Positions 33,630-42,030 of a DNA stretch of 64,000 nucleotides are shown here, piece after piece (the stretch's first letter is position 1; each line of letters begins with the position of its first letter). Position numbers and translations under genes: made by a program. The notes beneath the pieces are model-generated. The model searched no databases. It was not told the origin of the DNA and saw nothing but the letters and a program-made list of their open reading frames with translations. Origin of the DNA: Persebacter sp965221835 (GTDB lineage Bacteria; Pseudomonadota; Gammaproteobacteria; Tethybacterales; Persebacteraceae); assembly GCA_965221835.1 (NCBI GenBank), contig OZ244916.1:1240001-1304000 (forward strand), in the 5' to 3' direction.

Positions 33630-35447
33630 ATGACTTTATATTTGAAACATTTCGGAATGCACGAAGCACCGTTTCGCATCACGCCGACAACCGAATTTTT
33701 TTACGGCGGCGGACGGCGCGGCGAAATTTTACACGCACTCCAATACGCCATAGAAGTCGGCGAAGGCATTATGATGATTACCGGCGAAGTCGGCAGCGGC
33801 AAAACGATGTTGCTGCGCACATTAAGCGAAAAACTGCCGCCGGAAGTAGAACTGGTCTACATTGCAAATCCGTCTTTTTCCGGACGCGCTATTTTGTACA
33901 ACATTTGCGAAGAACTGGAACTGGATATTGATATTGACCGCCCGGATGCGGTGCGGCGGTTGCAAAAATATCTAATTGAACGACACGCACAAGGCAAGCG
34001 AGTTGTTGCACTAATTGACGAGGCGCAAGCGATGCCCGACGAATCGCTGGAAGAAATTCGCCTTCTTTCCAATCTGGAAACCGGACGCAACAAACTTCTG
34101 CAAATTGCGATGTTCGGACAACCCGAATTGCTGGACAAACTTTCGCGGCAAAACATGCGGCAGTTGCGCGAACGCATCACGGTTTCGTTAAATCTGGAAC
34201 CGTTTTCGCGGGACGACATTCGCGAATATATTTCCACACGCCTGCATGCGTCCGGCTACAACGGCAGCGAGTTATTTTCCAAAGACGGCTGTCATTTGCT
34301 GGCGGTCGTGTCGCAGGGATTGTCTCGCCGCATCAATGTTCTCGCCGACAAGGCGCTATTATCCGCCTTTGAACGCGGTCATGACAAAGTCACTTACGAC
34401 GATGTACGCCGCGCAGTGCGAGATGCCAAATTCGGCAAAATGCGCTATCGTTCCGAACAGGCGCGCCGGTTTTCGCGACATTTAACCGCGGGAATTGCCG
34501 TCACCGCCTGCATCGTATTGACAATTGCAATCAGCAGCCGTTTGGGAAATTTATCCGAAAAAACGCCGCCCGCCGCCGCCGTTGCGCAATCCGCCGCCGA
34601 CAATTCTTCTTCTGATTCTTTATCCGATTCTTCTTCTGATTCTTTATCCGATTCTTCTTCTGATTCTTCGCACGATTCTTCTTCTGATTCTTCGTCTGAT
34701 TCTTTATCTGATTCTTCGTACGATTCTTCGGCTGATTCTTCTTCTGATTCTTTATCCGATTCTTCGTACGATTCTTCTTCTGATTCTTCGTCTGATTCTT
34801 TATCTGATTCTTCGTCTGATTCTTTATCTGATGAATCGGCGGAAACGGAATCAGCGGAATCAGAAACGGAAACCGTTGCCGCGACCGTTGCCGCTGTCGC
34901 ACAAATCTCGCCCGAAGCCGAGTTGCTTTCGGTCATTGCCGCCGACCATCGCGGCGAAGAAATAAACGGCGAAAAGTTGGGAGAGCAAATCGCCGCCGTT
35001 GCCGAAAACCATCGCGACCCGGACGATTCCCGGGACGAATGGCAAAGCGATATCATTCGTTCGGCGGGATTAGTCGACAACGAAAATTGGGGTTGGATGC
35101 CCGAAGAAAGTTATTTGCGACAGCGACTGAACGCGACCGAAACATGGATGCAAGACACGCCCGAAGAAGGTTATACCGCGCGATTGTTGACCGTGGGACA
35201 GGATCGGCATGTGTTTTTGGAACGGTTTTTGCGGCATTTCGCCGATTTTTATCCGTTGCGCAATCTTATGATTTATCCGCTGCAACTCGGCGACCGAAAA
35301 CGATTCGTGGTGACTTTCGGCATATACGCCAATCGCGATGATACCAAAGTTTTCATCAATCACATGCCGCGTTATTTCATCGGCGGAAAACCATTCGCCC
35401 AACGCATTCAAGATTCCATCGCCGAATCGGAAAACTACTGGCGGTGA
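33630..35447 (+). CDS. GspA/ExeA-type AAA ATPase with Ser-Asp repeat linker and SPOR-like C-terminus
   Basis: Inner-membrane ATPase of 605 residues. Seen: N-terminal MTLYLKHFGMHEAPFRITP as in ExeA, Walker A GEVGSGKT (about 53-60), Walker B VVALIDEAQAM, one membrane helix (about 284-304), a Ser-Asp-rich linker (325-400) and a C-terminal domain (about 500-605) resembling SPOR-type peptidoglycan-binding domains. ExeA uses ATP to open peptidoglycan for the secretin of type II secretion. No ExeB/GspB follows; the periplasmic part is fused in one chain. Coupled to kdsD by GTGA. Confidence 0.88.
   Translation: MTLYLKHFGMHEAPFRITPTTEFFYGGGRRGEILHALQYAIEVGEGIMMITGEVGSGKTMLLRTLSEKLPPEVELVYIANPSFSGRAILYNICEELELDIDIDRPDAVRRLQKYLIERHAQGKRVVALIDEAQAMPDESLEEIRLLSNLETGRNKLLQIAMFGQPELLDKLSRQNMRQLRERITVSLNLEPFSRDDIREYISTRLHASGYNGSELFSKDGCHLLAVVSQGLSRRINVLADKALLSAFERGHDKVTYDDVRRAVRDAKFGKMRYRSEQARRFSRHLTAGIAVTACIVLTIAISSRLGNLSEKTPPAAAVAQSAADNSSSDSLSDSSSDSLSDSSSDSSHDSSSDSSSDSLSDSSYDSSADSSSDSLSDSSYDSSSDSSSDSLSDSSSDSLSDESAETESAESETETVAATVAAVAQISPEAELLSVIAADHRGEEINGEKLGEQIAAVAENHRDPDDSRDEWQSDIIRSAGLVDNENWGWMPEESYLRQRLNATETWMQDTPEEGYTARLLTVGQDRHVFLERFLRHFADFYPLRNLMIYPLQLGDRKRFVVTFGIYANRDDTKVFINHMPRYFIGGKPFAQRIQDSIAESENYWR
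34602..34829. repeat. nineteen 12-bp in-frame tandem repeats (Ser-Asp linker)
   Basis: Units of GATTCTTCTTCT and variants (GATTCTTTATCC, GATTCTTCGTAC and others), each encoding Asp-Ser-x-Ser or similar. Copy number changes would alter linker length in steps of four residues. Confidence 0.95.
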
Positions 35448-36409
35448 ACGAACGCTGGCTGGCGACCGCCCGCGAAGTGCTGGACGCGGAACGAGACGCC
35501 ATCGCCGCCGTGCGAGACGGTCTCGGCGATTCGTTCGCGCGTGCGGTGGAATTGTTGCTCGCTTGCAAAGGCAAAATCGTTTGCACCGGTGTCGGCAAAT
35601 CGGGGCATATCGCGCGCAAAGCGGCGGCGACTTTCGCTTCCACCGGCGCGCCCGCTTTTTATCTGCATCCCGCCGAAGCCGGTCACGGCGACATCGGCGT
35701 CCTCGCCGAAGGCGACATTATGCTCGCGCTTTCCTATTCGGGCGAAAGTGCCGAAGTTTTAAATTTGCTGCCGGCAATGCGGCGACAAGGCGCGGAACTT
35801 ATCGCCGTTGTCGGGGCGGCGGCGGAATCGTCTTTGGCGCGCGCGGCAAAAACGGCGTTAATTGTGCCGATAACGCGCGAGGCGTGTCCGTTAAATCTCG
35901 CACCGACCGCCAGCAGTACGGCGATGCTGGCGCTTACGGATGCGTTGGCGGTGGCGTTGTTTTCGGCGCGCGGTTTTTCGGCGGACGATTTCGCGCGCAC
36001 GCATCCGGCGGGAATGTTGGGGCGGCGATTGCTTTTGCGCGTTTCCGATGTTATGCGGCGCGGCGAAGAGTTGCCGGTGGCGGCGGGCGATGCGACTTTC
36101 GCCGAGGCGTTGATGGAAATGACCGGCAAGCGAATGGGAATGGTGCTGATTGCAAACGACAATATTTTGCGCGGCATTTTTACGGACGGCGATTTGCGGC
36201 GGGCGGTGGCGGCAAATGCCGATTTTGCGCGCGCCAAAATCGCCGATCTCATGACTTCCGCACCGCAAAATGTGCAACCGCAAATGCTGGCGGCAGACGC
36301 ATTGCATCTAATGCGCGAAAATCGCCTCAATCATCTGGCGGTAACCGAAAACGGCGCGCTAGTCGGCGCACTGTCGTTTCACGATTTGCTCGCGCACCGT
36401 TTAATTTAA
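35444..36409 (+). CDS. kdsD: D-arabinose 5-phosphate isomerase
   Basis: KpsF/GutQ family protein of 321 residues, making arabinose 5-phosphate for KDO and thus lipopolysaccharide. Seen: SIS domain with GVGKSGHIARK and HPAEAGHGDIG, then SYSGESAEVL, followed by two CBS domains (from DVMRRGEELP and DLMTSAPQNV). The GTG start overlaps the exeA stop. Presence supports a lipopolysaccharide-bearing outer membrane. Confidence 0.94.
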   Translation: MNERWLATAREVLDAERDAIAAVRDGLGDSFARAVELLLACKGKIVCTGVGKSGHIARKAAATFASTGAPAFYLHPAEAGHGDIGVLAEGDIMLALSYSGESAEVLNLLPAMRRQGAELIAVVGAAAESSLARAAKTALIVPITREACPLNLAPTASSTAMLALTDALAVALFSARGFSADDFARTHPAGMLGRRLLLRVSDVMRRGEELPVAAGDATFAEALMEMTGKRMGMVLIANDNILRGIFTDGDLRRAVAANADFARAKIADLMTSAPQNVQPQMLAADALHLMRENRLNHLAVTENGALVGALSFHDLLAHRLI

Positions 36410-36412
36410 TAA

Positions 36413-36890
36413 ACTTAATAAACAACTTTTGCGAAAAGTTTACAAAAAACGCGCCTGTCGCGCAATTGAAAAATAATTGAAAAATTGAAGAATTGATGAA
36501 TTAAAGTTTTAAAAAACAAACGCAATTTTCGGAATTTTATTTTCCACCGGCGGCGAACTTTCGCAGGCGTTCATATAATTTAATAAACAACTTTTGCGAA
36601 AAGTTTACAAAAAACGCGCCTGTCGCGCAATTGAAAAATAATTGATAAATTGAAGAATTAAAGTTTTAAAAAAACAAACGCGATTTTCGGCGTTTTATTT
36701 TCCACCAGCGGCGAACTTTCGCAAGCGTTCATGTAATTTAATAAACTTTTGCGAAAAGTTTACAAAAAACGCGCCTGTCGCGCAATTGAAAAATAATTGA
36801 TAAATTGATGAATTGAAGTTTTAAAAAACGAACGCAATTTTCGGCGTTTTATTTTCCACCGGCGGCGAACTTTCGCAGGCGTTCATGTTC
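36413..36890. repeat. three tandem copies of the ABC ATPase gene end and its downstream spacer
   Basis: The 155-165 bp unit holds TTTAATAAA, AAAAGTTTACAAAAAACGCG, TGAAAAATAATTGA and GGCGAACTTTCGCAGGCGTTCAT. The last part, on the - strand, encodes HERLRKFAAGGK-stop, the true C-terminus of the neighbouring ATPase (third copy, 36849-36890). The first two copies are gene-tail remnants. The stretch 36410-36848 has no other content. Confidence 0.9.
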
Positions 36891-37598
36891 CGGCGAATCC
36901 AAAATAGACGGCGGACCGGCGGCGGTAATTTTTCCGCGTTCCAGAAAAATAATTTTGTCCGCCAATTCGCGAGCGAAAGCGATTTCGTGCGTGACGACCA
37001 ACATCGTCGTTTTTTCTTCGGCGAGGGCGCGCATCACGCGCAACACTTCGCCGACCAGTTCCGGATCCAACGCGGAAGTCGGTTCGTCAAACAAAATCGC
37101 GGAAGGCGACATCGCGAGGGCGCGCGCGATTCCGACTCGCTGTTGCTGTCCGCCGGATAACTGCGAAGGATAATGCGCGGCGCGTTCGGCGACGCCGACT
37201 TTGCGAAGCATTTCCGCCGCCAATTCGCGCGCCGCTTTTTTGGACAATCCCAAAACCGTGCGCGGTGCTTCGGCGACATTTTCCAGCGCGGTCAGATGCG
37301 CCCACAAATTGAAATGCTGAAACACCATCGGCACTTTGCGCCGCAAATGCCGCAACTGTTTTTCGTCCGGCGGCGACAATTCAATTTTTTCGCCACACAC
37401 CGAAAGCGTCCCGCCGTCCGGAATTTCCAACACATTAAGACAGCGCAACAATGTGCTTTTGCCGGAACCGGAAGACCCGAGAATGCCGACCACCTCGCCC
37501 GCCGCCGCCGACACATCCGCCCCGTCCAACACCGTCACCCCGCCGAAACGTTTGACAATCCCGCGCGCGTCAATAATTAAATCCGTTTTATCCGCCAT
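36849..37598 (-). CDS. amino-acid-type ABC transporter ATPase (orphan)
   Basis: A 249-residue ATPase of the HisP/GlnQ/ArtP class. Seen: Walker A GSSGSGKSTLLRCLN, Q-loop VFQHFNLWAHLT, signature SQLSGGQQQRVGIARAL, Walker B AILFDEPTSALDP and THEIAFARELAD. No permease or binding protein lies nearby. The ATG at 37598 is chosen because TATAAT ends exactly six bases upstream; a longer frame from 37622 would start before the promoter box. The 3' end has been reiterated twice downstream. Confidence 0.92.
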   Translation of the reverse strand: MADKTDLIIDARGIVKRFGGVTVLDGADVSAAAGEVVGILGSSGSGKSTLLRCLNVLEIPDGGTLSVCGEKIELSPPDEKQLRHLRRKVPMVFQHFNLWAHLTALENVAEAPRTVLGLSKKAARELAAEMLRKVGVAERAAHYPSQLSGGQQQRVGIARALAMSPSAILFDEPTSALDPELVGEVLRVMRALAEEKTTMLVVTHEIAFARELADKIIFLERGKITAAGPPSILDSPEHERLRKFAAGGK

Positions 37599-37610
37599 CA
37601 CCGCATTATA
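37599..37610 (-). promoter_or_regulatory. leaderless promoter of the orphan ABC ATPase
   Basis: TATAAT on the - strand (37610-37605), six bases, ATG at 37598. No ribosome-binding site. Confidence 0.65.
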
Positions 37611-37820
37611 ACTTTTCGGCAAAAAAAATCCCCGCCGCCCCGCCGATTATAAAATATTTCGCCGCCCGATTTATAAAAAAATTGATTTATAAGGAATCCG
37701 GAATCTCCGCCGTTTTTTTCCAACTACGATTTTTTCGATTCCTTGTCGTCTTTCAACATTCCGCCGAGGCGTCTCTGCACGCCGCCGACAATCCGATTGT
37801 TCATGCGCGGAATTTAAGTG

Positions 37821-37883
37821 TATAATACGAAATAACTTACCCAAACACAGGAGGAATAAACGGGCTAAAATTCTCGGCAACAA
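37821..37883 (+). promoter_or_regulatory. promoter and leader of the Panacea gene
   Basis: TATAAT at 37821-37826. A strong AGGAGG lies at 37849-37854, but it is about 29 bases before the first in-frame ATG (37884), too far for direct use. No ATG stands at the right distance. The Shine-Dalgarno-like element may therefore serve an unusual start, or be a relic. Confidence 0.45.
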
Positions 37884-38390
37884 ATGGAGAATTTTGAGAA
37901 GAAAGTCATGGAAAACAACGGACACGATTCCCGCGCAGTTGCCAATATCTTCGTGCGCCTCGCGCAAAAGGCGGGAGACCGGCTGACCATTATGCCGCTG
38001 GTCAAATATATCTATTTCGCCCACGGCTGGACACTCGGACATACCGGCAAACCGCTGATTTGCGATACCGTGGAAGCATGGAAATACGGACCGGTCATTC
38101 CCGTCGCCTATAACGCTTTCCGCGACAAGGGTTTTATCGTTAGCGCCCCCGCGCGGGACAAAAACGGGCAAGAATATCAAGCCGAACTGTCCCCCGTCCA
38201 AAAACAAATTGTGGAGGCGGTCTATCAAAAATATTCGGCGTTGACCTCTTTCCAAATGTCCGACATCACCCACCTCCCCGATTCGCCGTGGAGCAAATAT
38301 CGGGACGATTATTTCGCCGTCATTCCAAACGAAGATATCGCGGCATACTATCGGGAACGCGTAGCGACCCTGAAACACGCCGATGCCTGA
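37884..38390 (+). CDS. Panacea-domain (DUF4065) protein, putative antitoxin
   Basis: A 168-residue protein. Seen: LVKYIYFAHGWTLGHTGKPL, then EAWKYGPVIPVAYNAF, the hallmark of the Panacea/SocA-like domain, which acts as a general antitoxin domain in many toxin-antitoxin pairs. An alternative start at 37908 has a better placed purine-rich GAGAAGAAAG. It overlaps the next gene by eight bases, as antitoxin-toxin pairs often do. The partner is the two-TM protein. Antitoxin activity is inferred from family and layout. Confidence 0.85.
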   Translation: MENFEKKVMENNGHDSRAVANIFVRLAQKAGDRLTIMPLVKYIYFAHGWTLGHTGKPLICDTVEAWKYGPVIPVAYNAFRDKGFIVSAPARDKNGQEYQAELSPVQKQIVEAVYQKYSALTSFQMSDITHLPDSPWSKYRDDYFAVIPNEDIAAYYRERVATLKHADA

Positions 38391-38892
38391 CAAACAGGCG
38401 AACATTCCCGTAGAACCGGAGATTTCCCCCAAAACGGAGAAAGATTACAATGCCGAAATTAAACGCATTGTCGCCTCGTACCTTGAAACCGAACTCAACC
38501 AAAAATCGGAACGGCTGTCCCACAAAATCACCCAAGCCCGACTTGACGACATCACGGATCGCCGAAAACTCGGCAAGATTTTCGCGAAAATTGCCGGTAC
38601 CGTGCCGCTGGTGATGTTGCTCATACTCGTCTGTCAAGCGTACCTCGGGTTTCCGGAAATCGGTATGAACACGGAAAATGCCGATAACGCATCTCCGGAC
38701 TCCGCAAACATGGCGAATTGGGCGAAAATTGTCTTTATCTCCGGTTCGTTTTTGTCCTTTATTGTCATTTATCCGGTACTGATTAAGGGAATGTTTCAAC
38801 AACACAAAGATGAAGCGGAAGATTCGCCCGTCAAAGAGGCGATTCGACTTCTGCGCGAATATCGCGGCGGCGGAGAACCGCCTGTTTCTTGA
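38383..38892 (+). CDS. two-TM membrane protein, candidate toxin partner of Panacea protein
   Basis: Unrecognised 169-residue protein. Seen: a charged helical N-terminal half (1-65), a membrane segment about 70-88 (IAGTVPLVMLLILVC), a short polar loop, a second membrane segment about 112-132, and a charged C-terminus. Panacea antitoxins are known to pair with several toxin types, including small membrane proteins. The overlap with the upstream gene and the absence of other function support a toxin role, but this is inference. Confidence 0.7.
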   Translation: MPDKQANIPVEPEISPKTEKDYNAEIKRIVASYLETELNQKSERLSHKITQARLDDITDRRKLGKIFAKIAGTVPLVMLLILVCQAYLGFPEIGMNTENADNASPDSANMANWAKIVFISGSFLSFIVIYPVLIKGMFQQHKDEAEDSPVKEAIRLLREYRGGGEPPVS

Positions 38893-38909
38893 TAAAAACG
38901 GAGACATTT

Positions 38910-40112
38910 ATGACCAACATCCCTCTCGCCGCCCGGGTGGGGCGGATTAAACCTTCCCCCACGATTGCGGTTTCCACGCGGGCGCAGGAGTTGCGGGCGG
39001 CGGGGCGCGATATTATCAATCTCGGTTCCGGCGAACCCGATTTTGACACGCCGCGACACATAAAAGACGCCGCCGCCCGCGCCATGCAAAACGGACAAAC
39101 CAAATATACCGCAGTCGGCGGCACGCCCGAATTGAAGGCAGCGGTCGCCGAAAAACTCCGCCGCGAAAACAACTTGGATTATGCGCCCGCGCAAATTGTC
39201 GTCTCAACCGGCGCCAAACATTCGCTGATGAATCTGATGCTGGCGGTTTTGAACGAGGGCGACGAAGTCGTCATTCCCGCGCCCTATTGGGTTTCCTATC
39301 CCGATATGGCGTTGCTGGCGGACGCCCGTCCGGTGTTTGTTTCCGCCGCCGCCGAAGACGGATATAAAGTTTCGCCGCCGCAACTCGCCGCCGCGTTGTC
39401 TAATAAAAGTCGCCTGCTAATTCTCAACAGCCCGTCCAATCCTTCGGGCGCGTTGTATTCGCCGGACGAACTCGCCGCGCTGGCGGAAATTGTTTCGGCG
39501 CATCCGAATTTGTTTGTCGCGTCAGACGACATTTACGAACACATTCGCTACGACGGTCGCCCGTTTGCGAATATTTTGAACGCCCGCCCCGATTTGGCAA
39601 ATCGCGTTGTCGTCATCAACGGCGTATCCAAAGCGTTTGCAATGACCGGCTGGCGAATCGGTTACGCCGCCGCGCCGGAATATATCGCAAAGGCGATGAC
39701 AAAAATTCAATCGCAATGCACTTCCAATCCGTGTTCTATCGCGCAAGCGGCGGCGGAAGCGGCGTTGTGCGGCGGCACAGAATGCATCGCGCCGATGCTG
39801 GAAGCGTTTGACCGGCGGCGCAAAATCGCGCAAGAAGGATTGAACGCCGTGCGCGGAATTGTTTGCGGCGAAATCTGCGGCGCGTTTTATGCATTTGCAA
39901 ATGCGCGCGAAGCGATTTCCGAATTGCATTCGGCGGGAAAAATTTCCGCGCCGGACGATGTCGCGTTTTGCGCGTATCTTTTGGAAACGGCGGAAGTCGC
40001 GGCGGTGCCGGGAACGGCTTTCGGTTGCGAAGGACATTTTCGGATTTCGTTCGCGACTTCGGACGACAATTTGCAAAACGCCATCCGGCGAATTCAAAAC
40101 GCGCTTTCGTAA
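38910..40112 (+). CDS. pyridoxal-phosphate aminotransferase class I (aspartate aminotransferase type)
   Basis: A 400-residue class I aminotransferase. Seen: SGEPDFDTP, YTAVGGTPELKAAVAEKL, NSPSNPSGALY, the PLP lysine in NGVSKAFAMTGWRIGYAA, and a C-terminal FRISFATSDDNL. This matches the bacterial aspartate/prephenate aminotransferase group. GGAG stands at 38900-38903 before the ATG at 38910. A start at 38889 is possible but overlaps the upstream gene without benefit. Confidence 0.93.
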   Translation: MTNIPLAARVGRIKPSPTIAVSTRAQELRAAGRDIINLGSGEPDFDTPRHIKDAAARAMQNGQTKYTAVGGTPELKAAVAEKLRRENNLDYAPAQIVVSTGAKHSLMNLMLAVLNEGDEVVIPAPYWVSYPDMALLADARPVFVSAAAEDGYKVSPPQLAAALSNKSRLLILNSPSNPSGALYSPDELAALAEIVSAHPNLFVASDDIYEHIRYDGRPFANILNARPDLANRVVVINGVSKAFAMTGWRIGYAAAPEYIAKAMTKIQSQCTSNPCSIAQAAAEAALCGGTECIAPMLEAFDRRRKIAQEGLNAVRGIVCGEICGAFYAFANAREAISELHSAGKISAPDDVAFCAYLLETAEVAAVPGTAFGCEGHFRISFATSDDNLQNAIRRIQNALS

Positions 40113-40211
40113 ATTTTCGCGCCGTTGCGAAAGGTTTGCATTCGGCGGTTGCGTTGTATAATCTTTGCGGTTGCGGAATTCATTCCCGCTTTTAAATAGA
40201 TATTTTTTCTG

Positions 40212-40223
40212 TATAATACCGCT
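40212..40223 (+). promoter_or_regulatory. leaderless promoter of the duplicated-domain protein
   Basis: TATAAT at 40212-40217, six bases, ATG at 40224, no ribosome-binding site. Confidence 0.65.
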
Positions 40224-40592
40224 ATGGAATTTCTTAAAGTACAAAATATGTCCATCAACACTGCGGCGATAACAGTCATCAGCGATGAGAATGATGTTAT
40301 CGCTGGCGCAAAAACACCCGGAGCAAGAATACGACTTGCCGATGGAAAATCTATGTACTTTCAAGGGCGGAAAGCAGAAACAATTGTGAGGGAAATACAA
40401 GTGAATTTCATTAAAATAGGACATATGTTCATCAACATTGCGACAATAACGGTCGTAAGCGATGGGTACGATATTGTGGCAGGCGAAAAAATGGACGGAT
40501 TGAAAATAAGTTTCACCGACGGGAAAACTGTGTTCTTTGAAGGAATGAAGGCGGAAACAATCTTAAGTGCGATAATGGAAAAATTTGACTAA
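40224..40592 (+). CDS. small protein made of two tandem copies of a ~60-residue domain
   Basis: Not recognised. The 122 residues consist of two alike halves: EFLKVQNMSINTAAITVIS...DGKSMYFQGRKAETIVREI and NFIKIGHMFINIATITVVS...DGKTVFFEGMKAETILSAI. Each half looks like several beta strands followed by one helix, similar to small PH-like or SHOCT-neighbour modules. No signal or membrane segment. Base composition is more A/T-rich than neighbours. It has its own promoter directly in front. Confidence 0.8.
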   Translation: MEFLKVQNMSINTAAITVISDENDVIAGAKTPGARIRLADGKSMYFQGRKAETIVREIQVNFIKIGHMFINIATITVVSDGYDIVAGEKMDGLKISFTDGKTVFFEGMKAETILSAIMEKFD

Positions 40593-40727
40593 ACCTCGGC
40601 AAGGATTCCATGTCCCCGCCGTTTTTTTGCGAGATAGAAAAGCACCCAACATTCCCGCGAACGCGGCGAAAAGGCAATTCTTCATTCCCGGCGAAAGCGG
40701 AAAATGACGGGCGGGAGATTTGCGGAT

Positions 40728-41603
40728 TTACAAAACCGATTTGAGTAGCGCGGCGATTTCGGACGGATTTTTTGTCGTGCGGATGCCGCATTCTTCCAGT
40801 GCGGCGATTTTGTCCGCCGCCGCACCGGAGCCGCCGGCGATAATCGCGCCCGCATGTCCCATTCTTTTTCCGGGCGGTGCGGTGATTCCGGCGATAAATC
40901 CGACAACCGGTTTTGTCATATTGTCGCACGCCCATCTGGCGGCGTCTTCTTCATCGCTGCCGCCAATTTCGCCGACCATAATCACCGCTTCGGTCGCGGG
41001 GTCGTTTTCAAACAACTCCAAAACATCGCGGTGTTTCAATCCGTTTATCGGATCGCCGCCGATGCCGACACAAGTGGATTGTCCGAGTCCCAGCCGTGTC
41101 GCTTGATGCACCGCTTCGTAAGTGAGTGTGCCGGAACGGGAGACGATTCCGACCGCGCCTTTTTTGTGAATGTAGCCGGGCATGATTCCGATTTTGATTT
41201 CGTCCGGCGTAATGACGCCCGGGCAATTCGGTCCGACAAGAATCGTTTTTGCCTCGCGCAGTTTTTCGGAAACATCAACCATATCGCGCACCGGAATGCC
41301 TTCGGTGATGCAAATCGCCAAATCCATTCCGGCGTCCGCCGCTTCAACTATCGCTGCCGCCGCGAACGGGGGCGGCACATAAATCACCGAAACATTCGCA
41401 CCGGTCGCCGCTTTCGCCTCGGCAACCGTATCAAAAATCGGCACGCCTTCAAAATCTTGTCCGCCTTTTCCGGGAGTCACGCCCGCCACATAACACGATT
41501 TACCAAACGCATATTCCATCCCGTGATGCGTATGAAACCGCCCCGTTTTGCCGGTAATCCCCTGCGTCAAAACCCGCGTATTTTTGTCAATTAGAATGCT
41601 CAT
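40728..41603 (-). CDS. sucD: succinate-CoA ligase (ADP-forming) subunit alpha
   Basis: SucD of 291 residues, citric acid cycle. Seen: TQGITGKTGRFHTHHG, GVTPGKGGQ, the CoA-binding region VGPNCPGVITP and the phosphohistidine motif GKRMGHAGAIIAGG. It lies ten bases after a small unknown gene, not directly after sucC; three genes separate the two subunits, all on the same strand. Confidence 0.97.
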   Translation of the reverse strand: MSILIDKNTRVLTQGITGKTGRFHTHHGMEYAFGKSCYVAGVTPGKGGQDFEGVPIFDTVAEAKAATGANVSVIYVPPPFAAAAIVEAADAGMDLAICITEGIPVRDMVDVSEKLREAKTILVGPNCPGVITPDEIKIGIMPGYIHKKGAVGIVSRSGTLTYEAVHQATRLGLGQSTCVGIGGDPINGLKHRDVLELFENDPATEAVIMVGEIGGSDEEDAARWACDNMTKPVVGFIAGITAPPGKRMGHAGAIIAGGSGAAADKIAALEECGIRTTKNPSEIAALLKSVL

Positions 41604-41613
41604 CGCAACGCCA

Positions 41614-42030
41614 TTAATTTTTTTTGTAGTGATTATAAACTTTTTTCAATTCACCCCACCAAAACTCCTCTTTCTTTTCCGCGGAGGAATTCATGGGCAG
41701 TTTTTCCAAACTCTCGGCGAGTTCATAAAATCCTGCGCCCGGGCGCAAGTCGCCGCCTTTATGAACAACGACCGCCGTCAGCATCGGCAAATCTTTGCCA
41801 TGCAATTCTTCGCCGATTTCGCCGAGAATTTCGGACAATGCTTGGCGCACCTGCCCGGATTCAAAATGATGAACCTCAACGCCGCTATCCCGGGTTAAAT
41901 CAGAATACGGAATTGTCGCGCCTGTCGGAACGACTTTGGCTTGTCGGGCTGTTTCCTCCATTCGCGACAACAGCTGGGGCTTGAACGCCTGCAATTTTTT
42001 CTTCGCCTTGTCGTAATCCACGGCTGTCAA
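41614..42030 (-). CDS. hypothetical protein, 138 residues, second gene of accessory pair
   Basis: Not recognised. Lysine-rich ends, no signal or membrane segment. The segment DLPMLTAVVVHKGGD followed by RPGAGFYELA looks like a structured core. Its ATG overlaps the stop of the upstream small gene (ATGA), so the two are coupled. The pair sits inside the suc operon between the RDD gene and sucD. A toxin-antitoxin or other defence pair is possible, but nothing in the sequence proves it. Confidence 0.7.
   Translation of the reverse strand: MTAVDYDKAKKKLQAFKPQLLSRMEETARQAKVVPTGATIPYSDLTRDSGVEVHHFESGQVRQALSEILGEIGEELHGKDLPMLTAVVVHKGGDLRPGAGFYELAESLEKLPMNSSAEKKEEFWWGELKKVYNHYKKN

Noticed and set aside
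34445..35080. Long open frames antisense to the Ser-Asp repeats of the ExeA-like gene
   Set aside because: They arise because the 12-bp repeat has no stop in several frames; the + strand frame has ATPase motifs and the correct context.
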